Assembly (NCBI GenBank): GCA_020631075.1
Contig: JAHDHX010000004.1
Span: forward strand, 62,001 to 126,000
Direction of reading: 5' to 3'
DNA: 64,000 nt
Source: Candidatus Altimarinota bacterium
Lineage (GTDB): Bacteria; Patescibacteriota; Gracilibacteria; UBA4473
Positions within the stretch are counted from its first letter, which is position 1. Each line of letters opens with the position of its first letter. Under the pieces are notes generated by a model. That model worked only from the letters and a program-made list of their open reading frames with translations, made no database searches and had not been told where the DNA came from. Positions 16,238 through 25,000 of the stretch are shown piece after piece. The position numbers and the translations under genes are program-made.

Positions 16238-17317
16238 TTAGTCGAGTCGTCGAACTGAAGGTCTGGGGCTCGTGATTTTTCCCTCAGTAGTTGCACCAGA
16301 GAGAAGCCGCTCTACCGCCTTCTCTTGCTTTGATTTAACCGCACAGAGTTCTCTGCGTTCGGGGGTACAGACTGGTACTTCACGTTTATAGTTTGAATCA
16401 AGCCCATGAAAACAAGTAAAAACCTGGCCCAGTGGGGAACCAGACAAGATGTTTGTATTTACGTGACGAATGTGGCTGCGCCAGCTTGTGTTCGCCTCTT
16501 CGCATTCTGACGGGCTGGCTTCATATTTTTTGATTAATTGCACAAAGTGCCACTGTTGCAGGTTTTCAATATCGGTTTTGCAATCGGGCAAAAGGTCTGA
16601 GGCTTGGCGGCACCAACTCTGCATGTCTCTGCTCGCGCAACCGCGGGACTGATACATTTTTGAGTCTGGTGATGTGCACGATGATTGCTGCCATGACTTT
16701 TGGAATTTCAAAGCTGCCTGTTGCTTGGTTTGCCGTTGCACACAGTCATTGAAACTTTGCCGAAATTGTCGCTTCAGACGGGAACGAACCGTTTGCCACG
16801 ACATGAGCTGCAAGAGTGGTCGCTCTAGCAAATTCAGCTCTCCCTTTAGGGTAGAGTTTAGGTTAGATTCAGTCAGAGAAAGACAGTTAAGTGTGCCTTC
16901 CTTAAGGGCACGCTCTATTACTGTTTCGTGGCGGGTTAATATGTAGTCAATTGTGGCTTTATCGGTTTCCTTATACACCCACAAAAACACAGGCAGCACC
17001 ACCAAAAGCTGTGGGCCATAAAACACAGCTCGCAGGTAGTTTGTCCGTGACCGAGGCGCCGCAAAGCGCGGCTTGCCCCACTGAAAAAGATTATACAAAA
17101 CGTACACACTGACAATGAGTACAAACAGCCCTGCAATGACGAGAGTAAGTTCTTGTGCATTTGTCAGCTCATACAAGATGTAGGCTAAACCAAGTGCAAA
17201 AATCGATACAAGTGGGACAACCCAAATGGCCGACAACGCAACAAAGAGACCCAGCGCTCCGCGACTATAGGTTGGCTGTGGTGAAGCAATTTGTGGACTC
17301 GAAACAGTACCAGTCAT
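16238..17317 (-). CDS. Membrane protein with a Cys-rich extracytoplasmic domain
   Basis: The 359-residue product has three hydrophobic segments (about residues 19-50, 56-76 and 100-115). A long soluble domain with about 17 cysteines follows (for example CTSPDSKMYQSRGCASRDMQSWC). It is lower in GC than the neighbours. A perfect TATAAT (17334-17339) sits 16 nt before the ATG at 17317. The in-frame ATG at 17335 overlaps that box, so I prefer 17317. The Cys-rich domain is likely outside the cell. No family is recognised. Confidence 0.6.
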   Translation of the reverse strand: MTGTVSSPQIASPQPTYSRGALGLFVALSAIWVVPLVSIFALGLAYILYELTNAQELTLVIAGLFVLIVSVYVLYNLFQWGKPRFAAPRSRTNYLRAVFYGPQLLVVLPVFLWVYKETDKATIDYILTRHETVIERALKEGTLNCLSLTESNLNSTLKGELNLLERPLLQLMSWQTVRSRLKRQFRQSFNDCVQRQTKQQAALKFQKSWQQSSCTSPDSKMYQSRGCASRDMQSWCRQASDLLPDCKTDIENLQQWHFVQLIKKYEASPSECEEANTSWRSHIRHVNTNILSGSPLGQVFTCFHGLDSNYKREVPVCTPERRELCAVKSKQEKAVERLLSGATTEGKITSPRPSVRRLD

Positions 17318-17404
17318 TTTTTTGTTTTTTTTCATTATAGCAGAAGACTGGTTCAAACTCACGCAAATAACACACCTGAACTCCCCTCTTCCCCCACTCT
17401 CTGC

Positions 17405-17410
17405 TACCCT
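17405..17410 (+). promoter_or_regulatory. -10 box TACCCT, leaderless start
   Basis: GCTACCCT ends 8 nt before the ATG at 17419, and 5 nt before an in-frame GTG. The same octamer precedes the DCC gene at 34002. Confidence 0.45.
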
Positions 17411-17418
17411 CTTGGGTG

Positions 17419-17937
17419 ATGTCCCACCCATGGCCCCACTTTCGTCGTCTGTTGGCTGGTCTGCTGCTCCTGCTGCTGGCCCTCGGCCTGACGGCCTGCA
17501 CCGAGGACGGCGAAGAGCTGTCCTTTGACCACTGGGTGATGAGCCGCATGACCACGCAGCAGATATTTGAGCACAAGGGCGAGGTGATCTATGAAGAGAA
17601 CCTGGCGGAGATCGTCGACCTGCACGAAGATGTCGGCCGTGTGCCCGAGCGGGCGCTGGTGCCGCTCTACTTCACGGCGGAGGGTGACCTAATGCCCGTG
17701 GCGACGCTGCAGGGGCTCACGGGTGACCAGCGCCGCGCCACCATGCACCTCTTCACCTGGGCGTCCCACTACGAAGACAGCATGGAGCTGCTCGTCCGCC
17801 ATGGGCGTGACCTGGCGGGTTTGCCCGTGCTGGTGCCGACCGATCGGGTCGAATCGATGACCATCAGCGAAGAAATCATCTGGCTCTGGAACCCCTACAC
17901 CGTGGGGGTAGAGATAGAAACGATTGAGAAGATCTAA
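17419..17937 (+). CDS. Putative lipoprotein, 172 aa
   Basis: The N-terminus is basic (HFRR), followed by LLAGLLLLLLALGLTAC. LTAC is a good lipobox and would make Cys27 the lipidated residue. The mature part has 146 mostly acidic residues. Segments such as VPERALVPLYFTAEGDLMPVATLQGLTG and VPVLVPTDRVESMTISEEIIWLWNPY suggest a small alpha/beta domain. No family is recognised. It is divergent from the Cys-rich membrane protein gene, with starts about 100 nt apart. An in-frame GTG at 17416 is an alternative start. Confidence 0.65.
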   Translation: MSHPWPHFRRLLAGLLLLLLALGLTACTEDGEELSFDHWVMSRMTTQQIFEHKGEVIYEENLAEIVDLHEDVGRVPERALVPLYFTAEGDLMPVATLQGLTGDQRRATMHLFTWASHYEDSMELLVRHGRDLAGLPVLVPTDRVESMTISEEIIWLWNPYTVGVEIETIEKI

Positions 17938-18353
17938 GTTATTACAGAGTGAAAATAGTTCTCTCAAGAGTTTATTTCATCACTGTTTGACTCCTCTTGC
18001 CTGAAAATAGGCTGAAGCCCTGCCCTCGACGCCCTGTCGATTTCATTAAATCATGGCCGTGATGATGTACACGGCGCTTCCTCCTCCGAGATTTTTTGGC
18101 CGAGTGAAAACACCCGCAATATCCGGCGCTTCACTTCCAGGGTATTTGACAGGTGTTTTCGCCTATTTTATATAAAACCTCTCCTCATATTGCAAATGCA
18201 AAATTCACGCTTTTTTCAGGTTGGTCTGTTTTCGTACCCCAGTTTCGTTTTCCCTTTGGCCCTATTGCTGGGCTTGGGGTAAGGCAAAACTACCCCTCTT
18301 CCTCACTCGGTTTTCTTGGTTCTCTCTTTCATTTTCATTTCTTTTTTTCACTC
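17938..18353. other. Noncoding spacer with a strong promoter and long leader
   Basis: No gene is visible. It holds short palindromes near 18050 (for example CCGTG...CACGG) and the promoter at 18146, which would give the gene at 18354 a leader of about 170 nt. A regulatory role for that leader is possible but no known riboswitch is recognised. Confidence 0.5.
18146..18174 (+). promoter_or_regulatory. Consensus promoter TTGACA-17-TATATA
   Basis: Both hexamers are near consensus with the ideal 17-bp spacer. Transcription would start near 18181. Confidence 0.7.
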
Positions 18354-18614
18354 ATGACTACGCCCACACTCGCCACCGTCACCACCCCCCAGCCAGAGTC
18401 CCCTTGCCTGGCCCCCGCCCAGACGGACTTCCGCACGCTGACGCACCTGCACGACGAGCCCGTCGACCTGCGCGACTTGACCCACTTGGAGCTCATAGCT
18501 GTCTTCTGGGCGGAGCGACGGGCCTACCTCGCGCTGGAGTCGGAAATGATGCAGCTGGCCGAAGGCACCCACCCAGAGCTGATCGCCCAGACGCAGGACA
18601 TCGAGGTCGAATAG
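18354..18614 (+). CDS. Small hypothetical protein, 86 aa
   Basis: The product begins MTTPTLATVTTPQPES. Its C-terminal half is acidic and helical: DLTHLELIAVFWAERRAYLALESEMMQLAEG. An in-frame upstream ATG exists at 18153, but it lies within the promoter, so 18354 is preferred. No family is recognised. Its size, hydrophilicity and location among virion-like genes would fit a small phage accessory or chaperone, but it is on the opposite strand. The terminator at 18649 ends its transcript. Confidence 0.5.
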   Translation: MTTPTLATVTTPQPESPCLAPAQTDFRTLTHLHDEPVDLRDLTHLELIAVFWAERRAYLALESEMMQLAEGTHPELIAQTQDIEVE

Positions 18615-18648
18615 GAATTCCCTCATACATTCCCCGAAACGGGCGAAC

Positions 18649-18682
18649 AAAAAAACCTCTGCACCGTGTGCAGAGGCTTTTT
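18649..18682. terminator. Bidirectional terminator between convergent small genes
   Basis: A perfect 9-bp stem CCTCTGCAC/GTGCAGAGG with a CGT loop is flanked by A and T runs on both sides. It serves the genes ending at 18614 and 18718. Confidence 0.9.
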
Positions 18683-18717
18683 GGGGTTTCACAATAGTTG
18701 TGAAAGGTTTGGTTGGC

Positions 18718-18867
18718 TTAGCTGCACGTGCCGCCACCGCAACCACCACCAACGTAGCCGCATGAGCCACCACCGCAGCATCCGCCGCCGTGTCGACCAC
18801 AAGTGCCACCACCACAACCACCGAAGTTTTTACCGCAACCGCAACCGCCGCCTGAGAGAGTAGTCAT
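18718..18867 (-). CDS. 49-aa Gly/Cys microprotein
   Basis: The frame reads MTTLSGGGCGCGKNFGG and continues with CGGG, GGGCC and GGGCGGGTC blocks to a terminal Ser. By my count about half the residues are Gly and ten are Cys. It has no hydrophobic leader. A near-consensus promoter lies upstream (18902-18929), and a strong terminator lies 36 nt past its stop, so it has the parts of a real transcription unit. Possible roles are a metal-binding or disulfide-linked structural peptide, or a modified-peptide precursor; no modifying enzyme is recognisable nearby. The complementary strand also has a His/Arg-rich frame, which I take as its shadow. Confidence 0.6.
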   Translation of the reverse strand: MTTLSGGGCGCGKNFGGCGGGTCGRHGGGCCGGGSCGYVGGGCGGGTCS

Positions 18868-18901
18868 CAGAAATGTGAGAAAGAAAATACTGACACTGTG
18901 G

Positions 18902-18929
18902 AGTATAGAGTGCTAAAAGCGAGAGTCAA
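18902..18929 (-). promoter_or_regulatory. Promoter TTGACT-16-TATACT for the Gly/Cys microprotein
   Basis: On the minus strand TTGACT (18924-18929) is 16 bp from TATACT (18902-18907). The leader would be about 28 nt. Confidence 0.7.
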
Positions 18930-18985
18930 TAGCGGGTGGGTCGATGGTGTAGGCTGGGCTACGAAGAGCGTATATTACAACACTA

Positions 18986-19176
18986 GGGAGTGTGCACAAA
19001 TTGGAAAAAGAAGATTGATCCTGAAGTCTGAGGAGGGATTTGAGTGAAAAAAGGATCTTTTTGGCTGCAAAATGGTTGCGCATTTTTGCCTTGATCCATC
19101 AAGGCTGCAAATACGCGCCCATTTTTCGCTCAAAAATCTCTCTTTTTTCTCCTCAAACCAATTTGTTCACACTCCC
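18986..19176. mobile_element. MITE-like foldback repeat, copy 1 (191 bp)
   Basis: The terminal inverted repeats are GGGAGTGTGCACAAATTGG and CCAATTTGTTCACACTCCC. The interior is itself a long imperfect hairpin, with GAGTGAAAAA facing TTTTTCGCTC and a central CCTTGATCCATCAAGG palindrome. The dinucleotide TA flanks both ends, as in Tc1/mariner-IS630 target duplications. There is no internal gene. Its right end supplies the first base of the stop codon of the tail-tube gene (19176-19178). Confidence 0.75.
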
Positions 19177-19997
19177 TACAACGGATAGCGCCGCTGCCAC
19201 TGCGCGCACCAGCGGCTGCCGGGCGCCGCCGTGACGGTAACGGGCACCCCGTCGGGCAGCTCCGCCCCAGGGCAGCAGCTGGGCCAGGCCCACGCCACCC
19301 CACTGGTGACGGCCCCCTGGTCGAGGGTGAGGGTCAGCAAGTCGGCCTGGGACTGACCGGCTGTCAACGCTGGCACAACCTCGCACAGCTGCCACGCCCG
19401 CGTGGGGGCCAGCCCCGTGGTCGGGGGGCTGAGTTTGATCTCATTGGCGGGGGTAAACGCGTAGTCAACCAGCAGCTCGTCGCCCTGCGCCAGGCCACTG
19501 CCGGGCAGGGGCACCACGACTGTGTACCCGCCCCAGACCCCCACAGTGTAATGCACCCCCTCCACCAGCAACGCCCCCGCCGCCGTGCTGATGCTCAGGG
19601 CCGTCACCGTGGGCGCAGCGTGGTTTTGGTGGGTGATCACCCCCGCATATTGCTCCGACGTCAGCAGATGGTCGAGCGTGACCACCTCCGCCGCCACGGT
19701 CAGACTGGGCCCGAGGTCGAGGGTGGTCGGCTCCCAGCCATAGAGCGTCTGGTACAGCCACGGGCTGCGCACCGCGTGCAAGGTGAAGCGCACCCGCGGC
19801 GACTGCGTGACGATGGTCGGGGCGGGGGCACAGGGGGTGCACGGCCCGCAGTCGTGCATGGTGGTGTCGGTCAGCCACGTCACGTCGCACACTCCCGCCA
19901 CGGTGGCGAAGTCGTCGAGGGCGGGGTCAAAGACCTTGAGGACGGCCTGACTGAAAAGGTGGTCCGTGCGAAGAGGCGAAAGGACAGGGGCAGACAT
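19176..19997 (-). CDS. Tail-tube (major tail) protein candidate
   Basis: The 273-residue product (MSAPVLSPLRTDHLFSQAV) is beta-rich. It includes a segment typical of viral tube/Ig-like proteins: ALSISTAAGALLVEGVHYTVGVWGGYTVVVPLPGSGLAQGDELLVDYAFTPA. The assignment rests mainly on position, next after the DUF3168-like tail terminator. It has 8 cysteines including CGPCTPC. The C-terminus WCAQWQRRYPL ends at a TAG formed at the junction with the copy 1 repeat, so the original C-terminus may have been slightly different. A GGGTG...CACCC hairpin precedes the start. Confidence 0.5.
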   Translation of the reverse strand: MSAPVLSPLRTDHLFSQAVLKVFDPALDDFATVAGVCDVTWLTDTTMHDCGPCTPCAPAPTIVTQSPRVRFTLHAVRSPWLYQTLYGWEPTTLDLGPSLTVAAEVVTLDHLLTSEQYAGVITHQNHAAPTVTALSISTAAGALLVEGVHYTVGVWGGYTVVVPLPGSGLAQGDELLVDYAFTPANEIKLSPPTTGLAPTRAWQLCEVVPALTAGQSQADLLTLTLDQGAVTSGVAWAWPSCCPGAELPDGVPVTVTAAPGSRWCAQWQRRYPL

Positions 19998-20006
19998 GGG
20001 CAGGGG

Positions 20007-20037
20007 GGGTGCTTAGGAAACAACACCCTGAGGGGTA
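20007..20037 (-). promoter_or_regulatory. Tail-tube gene upstream module: -10 TACCCC plus GGGTG/CACCC hairpin
   Basis: The hairpin ends 9 nt before the ATG at 19997, beside TGCTACCCCT. The arrangement matches the fibre and Dit genes. Confidence 0.4.
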
Positions 20038-20096
20038 GCAGAGGGGGGGGATATAGCTGAAATGTTCTCGCCACACACCCCACACACAGTCCCCCC

Positions 20097-20507
20097 TCAC
20101 ACCGTCCGCCGCCACAGCACGTCATAGTGCAGCGTGCGGGTGGCGGTCTGGGCTTTACAGTCAAAGGCCAGCTCGCAGCTGCCCCGGGGGCACACTCGCC
20201 CCACCGTGCAGCGACTGACCCGCCCCGGCAGGCGGTCGGTGAGGGTAGTCAGCTCCGCCGCCAGCTGGTCACCCAGCTGCGTCGGGTCGCCCAGTGGGGT
20301 GATGATGTGGTAGGTCAGACGGTCAGCGTGGAGCGTGACATCATCGACCCGACGGGCCGACTGGGGCGTGAGGTCAATGATGACCAACGGCAAGCTGGCG
20401 GACTCGGGCGCGGCCCCCACCAGCAACTGGTCCGCGGACCCCAGCAGCGCCACGAGGTCTGGCTGGGCCCGCAGATGGGTGAGCAAATGAGCAGCGAGGG
20501 AAGACAT
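20097..20507 (-). CDS. Tail-completion/terminator protein, DUF3168-like
   Basis: The 136-residue product (MSSLAAHLLTHLRAQPDL) has an N-terminal helix, then VALLGSADQLLVGAAPESASLPLVIIDL, a pattern typical of DUF3168 (HK97 gp10-type tail completion proteins). A later QLGDQLAAELTTLTDRL helix and a C-terminal beta pair complete the fold. These proteins cap the tail tube and join it to the head. The gene lies between head-closure and tail-tube candidates, the expected order. CATAAT lies 9 nt before the ATG, suggesting its own near-leaderless promoter. The late Cys cluster (RCTVGRVCPRGSCELAFDC) is not typical of the family. Confidence 0.6.
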   Translation of the reverse strand: MSSLAAHLLTHLRAQPDLVALLGSADQLLVGAAPESASLPLVIIDLTPQSARRVDDVTLHADRLTYHIITPLGDPTQLGDQLAAELTTLTDRLPGRVSRCTVGRVCPRGSCELAFDCKAQTATRTLHYDVLWRRTV

Positions 20508-20590
20508 AGGGTGTGGATTATGAATAAAAAATTTATACAGAAGAAGTCCCCCACTTTGGCGACTCTGGTGACTGTGACGGTGCGGGGGCA

Positions 20591-21001
20591 CTAGGGTGTG
20601 ACCTCGAGGGTGGGGGCAGGGCAGGCCGTGACCTTGAGGTAACTGCACTGTGGCCCACCCGGCAGGGCGCCACTGGGGGCTTCGACGGCGATGACCTCAT
20701 AGCAGGTGTCGCCGACGTGCAGCTGGTCGGTGGTGGCGTCGAGGATGATGTCGGTGCCCTGCCACTGAGCGGGGAGGTAGAGGCACACAGTCTGCTGGAG
20801 GGTCTTGTGCCCGCTGGGGGCAGTGCGCTGGCGGCCAGCCCCTGTCACCAGCCGCACAGGGATGTCCGACAGAAGGCGTTCGAGGACGTGAGCGTACTCC
20901 GCGGAGTCAGGCACATACACCCGCGGGCGCAGGCGCAGCCAGCTGGCCGTGCGGCCACTGCTGGTGAGGGTACATTCGATGATGTCTTTGAGGCTTGGCA
21001 T
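20591..21001 (-). CDS. Head-closure/head-tail adaptor candidate
   Basis: The 136-residue product begins MPSLKDIIECTLTSSG. Its C-terminal part, DQLHVGDTCYEVIAVEAP...YLKVTA, resembles small SPP1 gp16/HK97 gp9-type closure proteins, which have a conserved 'd.i.vgg..Y.V..v' strand pair. Position between the gp6-like connector and the tail terminator supports the role. TAATAT lies exactly 8 nt before the ATG and overlaps the stop codon of the upstream gene, so this gene seems to have a leaderless promoter of its own instead of being read only from an operon. Confidence 0.5.
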   Translation of the reverse strand: MPSLKDIIECTLTSSGRTASWLRLRPRVYVPDSAEYAHVLERLLSDIPVRLVTGAGRQRTAPSGHKTLQQTVCLYLPAQWQGTDIILDATTDQLHVGDTCYEVIAVEAPSGALPGGPQCSYLKVTACPAPTLEVTP

Positions 21002-21009
21002 AGTGAAAA

Positions 21010-21015
21010 ATATTA
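21010..21015 (-). promoter_or_regulatory. -10 box TAATAT, leaderless, overlapping the connector stop
   Basis: GCTAATAT is followed by 8 nt and the ATG at 21001. Confidence 0.45.
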
Positions 21016-21687
21016 GCAGATGCCCCACGTCAGGCAGCGGTAGTCTTCGAGCAGGGTCATGAAGGTGCGCCCCGCAGCTGAACCCCCCAACCACTGGCGA
21101 AGGTACGCCCCGCCCGTGCTGAAGGCCACACTGCAGCACGGGTCGACCACCGTGCGGCTGACGCTCGTGCGGGTGCTGGTGGTGGTCGGGTCACCGCAGC
21201 ACCCCCGGCTGTAGGTAAAGTCACCCAGCGTCACGCGGTCACCTGGGGCGAGGCAGTCGAGCAGCGACTGGTCGCTGCCACTGGTGGTGCTGATGTCGGT
21301 GTCGTCGGTGTCACCTGTGCTGTCACTGTCGTCGTCAGTGGGGTCGTCTGGGGCGGGGGTGGGCTTGCGTTCGAGGCTCAGCAAATACGCCGCCGCCAGC
21401 GTCGCCTGCTGCACCGCGTGGGGGATGCCCAGCTGCTGGGTTGTCTGCCCCGTGTCAGGGTCAGTGACACACACCGTGTCACACGCCCGCGGGAAGAGCG
21501 TCGACTGCTGACACGGGTCGCAGCTGGCGGGCGTGGCAAATCCAACATAGTGGTCGACATAGCCCTGCGCGGTCAGCAGCAGGTCAGTCAGTTGCGCCTC
21601 GGGCCAGGGCGCGAGTTCAGGGCACTGGGCCAGCAGGTCCGCCACAGTGGCGTAGCAAAGCGTCGGGGTCTGGGTGGGGTAGGTCAT
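21013..21687 (-). CDS. gp6-like head-tail connector candidate, very Cys-rich
   Basis: The 224-residue product starts MTYPTQTPTLCYATVADLLAQCPEL. The N-terminal helices (VADLLAQCPELAPWPEAQLTDLLLTAQGYVDHYVG) fit the HK97 gp6/'phage head-tail connector' pattern, in which positions and a helix bundle of this kind recur. An Asp/Ser/Thr-rich loop (about 125-155) is an insertion. It contains 13 cysteines by my count, including CDPC, GCCG and PCCS. I chose the ATG at 21687, which is downstream of a perfect hairpin; the longer frame to 21759 would cross that hairpin. Confidence 0.5.
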   Translation of the reverse strand: MTYPTQTPTLCYATVADLLAQCPELAPWPEAQLTDLLLTAQGYVDHYVGFATPASCDPCQQSTLFPRACDTVCVTDPDTGQTTQQLGIPHAVQQATLAAAYLLSLERKPTPAPDDPTDDDSDSTGDTDDTDISTTSGSDQSLLDCLAPGDRVTLGDFTYSRGCCGDPTTTSTRTSVSRTVVDPCCSVAFSTGGAYLRQWLGGSAAGRTFMTLLEDYRCLTWGIC

Positions 21688-21701
21688 GGCAACGGCAAAA
21701 A

Positions 21702-21721
21702 GGGAAGTGCTATCACTTCCC
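21702..21721 (-). terminator. Perfect hairpin GGGAAGTG-ATAG-CACTTCCC with T run
   Basis: On the minus strand the 8-bp stem is followed by TTTTTG, like an intrinsic terminator for the gene ending at 21766. It also ends 14 nt before the next ATG (21687), so it could be a leader hairpin. Confidence 0.6.
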
Positions 21722-21765
21722 TCATAGGGCACACAGCGCCATTTCCCCAAGGAAAACACTCTCCC

Positions 21766-22053
21766 CTACCACCCGAGGTCTGACTCCACCTGCGTGATGA
21801 GGTCTTCGGCTTCACGTTCACGCTCGCGCTCTTCGGCTTGGTCACGCCCCTGCTGGACGATCCGCGTCAGCGTATGGTCAAACTCATCCCGCAGCTGGGC
21901 CGTCTCTTCGAGGAAGGTGCCGACGAGCTCATACATCGTGTCGGGGTCGGCCCCCTCGGGCAGATCGTCTAGGCTCATTTCGAGTATTTCGAGCGCCTCG
22001 TCGAGGTGCGTGCGGTAATGGTCGAGCGCGTGCTGGAGGTGTTGGCGGGTCAT
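21766..22053 (-). CDS. Small acidic coiled-coil protein, 95 aa
   Basis: The product is almost entirely helical and acidic: EALEILEMSLDDLPEGAD, then ETAQLRDEFDHTLTRIVQQGRDQAEERERERE. It starts 11 nt after the stop of the 1957-residue protein and so is probably co-transcribed with it. In a phage context a protein of this size next to connectors could be a chaperone or minor structural protein. The sequence itself only supports a small coiled coil. No family is recognised. Confidence 0.5.
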   Translation of the reverse strand: MTRQHLQHALDHYRTHLDEALEILEMSLDDLPEGADPDTMYELVGTFLEETAQLRDEFDHTLTRIVQQGRDQAEEREREREAEDLITQVESDLGW

Positions 22054-22064
22054 GGTGCGGGGGG

Positions 22065-25000
22065 TTAGGCAGACTTGGGTGACTGGTCATAAATGTCATT
22101 GTTGTTGATTTGGTAGCCGTCTCGGAGGATGAAGCTGGTTTCACCGTTCACGGTTTCAATTTTTAGATTAGGCGGAATTTTGACGTAATTGACTCCAGAT
22201 CTTCTTTCTGATTCCAGTTCAATTCTGTTTCTGACGCCATTTTGCTTAAACTGTATGAAATATTTTGAGCTACCCCAGCCTATGTCGTAACCGATGGGAG
22301 CAGTTTCTCCTTCGATTATGATGTTAAGACTTGCCCATGTGCTATACGCTATCCACCCCCCTTTTTCAGGGTGTTCAGGGTCAAATTCTTGAGTTGTATC
22401 GCTCACCTCTACATTATCAACGGGCCTAGTCCCCTCTTCTTTCACCCCCGTTATTACGTTTATGTCGCCGACCTCCTGAGTCTCCAAAACTTTGTCACCA
22501 TCGTTTGCCGTAAAATTTTTATAACCAATATCAATTACAACACCCTCAGGTAAGATCAATTTATTATCAGTTCCGATTGCCACTCTGTCATTTCCCAGTA
22601 CGAAATATCGCTTGCCATTCACCGTTTCGACCGTTGCCATGAGGTCTGCGTCGTCGGAGAATTCAACCGTTGTGATGTCAGCGCCGATGGTCCGTGGGGT
22701 GCCTGCGTTGAGGTCACATGAATCAACCGATATTGTCTTCACGACAGATGTAACTTCTGGGGATTTTAGTTCTGTAAAAAATAATGTTCCACCCATATTC
22801 GTTGGTGCGCCATTCACGGTCATGTTTTTCCCATTCGCGTCTTCAAATTGACCATTTGTCTGCCACGTTACCCCAGCAGGCAGTGTCACGGATTCATTGT
22901 TGATTTTCACCCCAAAGCGGTTGCCATTCACCTCAGCGAAGACCAAATATCGGTCACTCTCATCCTGCACTACGTCAGTCGTTTTCCCACCTGGCAGATA
23001 TACCTTTTCGACACCCTCCCCTAGGCCAGTCAACGCACTCGCACCGTCCCAGCTCATTTGCACAGACTCAGTTGGGTTGGGGGCTGTTTTGAGTTCTGAC
23101 AGAGTCATACCACTGAGCGATGTCGTACCAGCATCACTGGCAGCCATATAGCCAGGCATGAGAGCAATATTCGCGCTGCCATTTTCATCAGGGGTGATTT
23201 TTACTCCTTCGGGCAGAGTAATTTTATCATCAACCACTGGCAGATAGTAATCATTCCCGAGCATGGCAATCGTTAGTGGCGTCGGCGCTGTCACTTCTTT
23301 GATGTACATATTTATCCCTGCATATTTCACCTCCTTCGCGTCCGCCGCCACAGGGATGACATTTCGACCTGCCGTTGTTTCAAGAGTGGTATCGATATAC
23401 CCACTAGAAACAGTCGGAGATAGGGCAGAATTTACAACTTTTTCTCGGCTATTTACTAGGGCCGTTTTTGTATTATCCACTTTTATGGGCTCTGTATTGC
23501 CCCCACTCCCACTATTTCTATCCACCACAGGATTCCCCGTCCCAGTCGGGCTGGCGAGGGGAGCGTTCATTTGCAGATAACGCTCAAAAGCACTGATCGT
23601 CCCTGGCCCCATCAAACCATCCTGCGCGAGATTTGGAGACGGATTGCTTAAGTTTCCATTCAAAAATCCTTGCAATGCGTTCGTAAAGGCTCCACCTGCA
23701 GCAATAGCTCTTCCACTCATTGTTGTTCCTGCAACTCGCGCATACTGGTGTTGATTCGCGAGATCAGTAATCGCCTGCGGAAAGGTAATTCCTTGGGCAG
23801 GGTTCAAGATCGCTTTCACGATTAAGTCATTATTTGCAACGCCTCCCGCAATGCTCATCGCACGCTCATCAACTCCAGCAATTTTTGCCATCCAGTCTGG
23901 CCAGTTTTCACAATCACAGTTCATACTATCCGCCCCTCCATCTCCACTTCCATCACCATTCGTTCCGTCTCCACCCCCATCACCATTATTCCCTCCCCCA
24001 TTCCCATCACTTCCGTTGCCACTGTTATCATCATCACTGCCTCTATCGCTGTCGTTGTCAGGCTTTGGTTCGTCTTCTTTCGGGATCTGATCAAGGAAGC
24101 AGATCATTTTATCCAGTGCCTCTGCATACAGCTGTAATCGCTCTTTGGCTTGGTCGGTGCATGGGCATTCATCTCCCGCTATTTTTCCGAGTAATTCATT
24201 GATCTTATTAAGCAACGTCTGTGACCGTGGCACGCCGTCCACCAGTGCACTGAAGTACCTAAACTCTGCGGTGGTTGGATCACACGGATCATCGAGTTTG
24301 ATCAACGCTTCCAATTTCTGTAACGCCTCTGGGTTCCCTCTCAGCCCCAGTAATAATTCTAGCTGCGCTTCTGTTTTCTCGTCCATCTCCTCCACCTCGA
24401 CCGTCTCCGTCTCACTTGTCGGCTCATTCTCTGACACCTCTTGCTGATTGTCTTCACTCAGAAATTCATTGAGCTGCGTTGCGTAGTCCGCTGTAGACAA
24501 CTCTTTGAGAGACGCGTCACTGTGCAGGTCGTTGAAGTCGTCAATAAATGTCTGTAATTGATTCGCGTCGAAGTCTGCCAGTGATTTAACATATTCACTG
24601 ATAGTTTTCATTTGCAAATTCCCATCTTGATCAATGTATTTCAGACTAAATCCTAATGGGGTATTACGATCACTCCGACTGTGGTAGGTTCCAAACTCTA
24701 ACTCAGGCGTCACCATATTCATATCCGTGATTGCCAGCGCCTCCCCGAGGATTTTCAAATTCGCCCGCATCTTCGCCTCAGGCGAGAGCTCTATGCCATT
24801 CTCATTCTTATCTTCATCATTGTTTTGTTCATCTGGCTTCTCATCATCACTTTCATCATCATCTTTATCTACAACCACTTCACTGTCTGGCACGGGGTCG
24901 ATGTCGGTCAAGGTCAGGTCCAGCACGGCGGCCTGGCCGTTGATCAAGTCAATCTTTTGCTGGAGGGTGTCACGCTCGGCGCGGTACGCATAAAATTGCT

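Noticed and set aside
18666-18863. His/Arg-rich frame opposite the Gly/Cys microprotein
   Set aside because: It is the complement of GGC/TGC-rich codons and reads through the terminator region; promoter and terminator fit the minus-strand frame.
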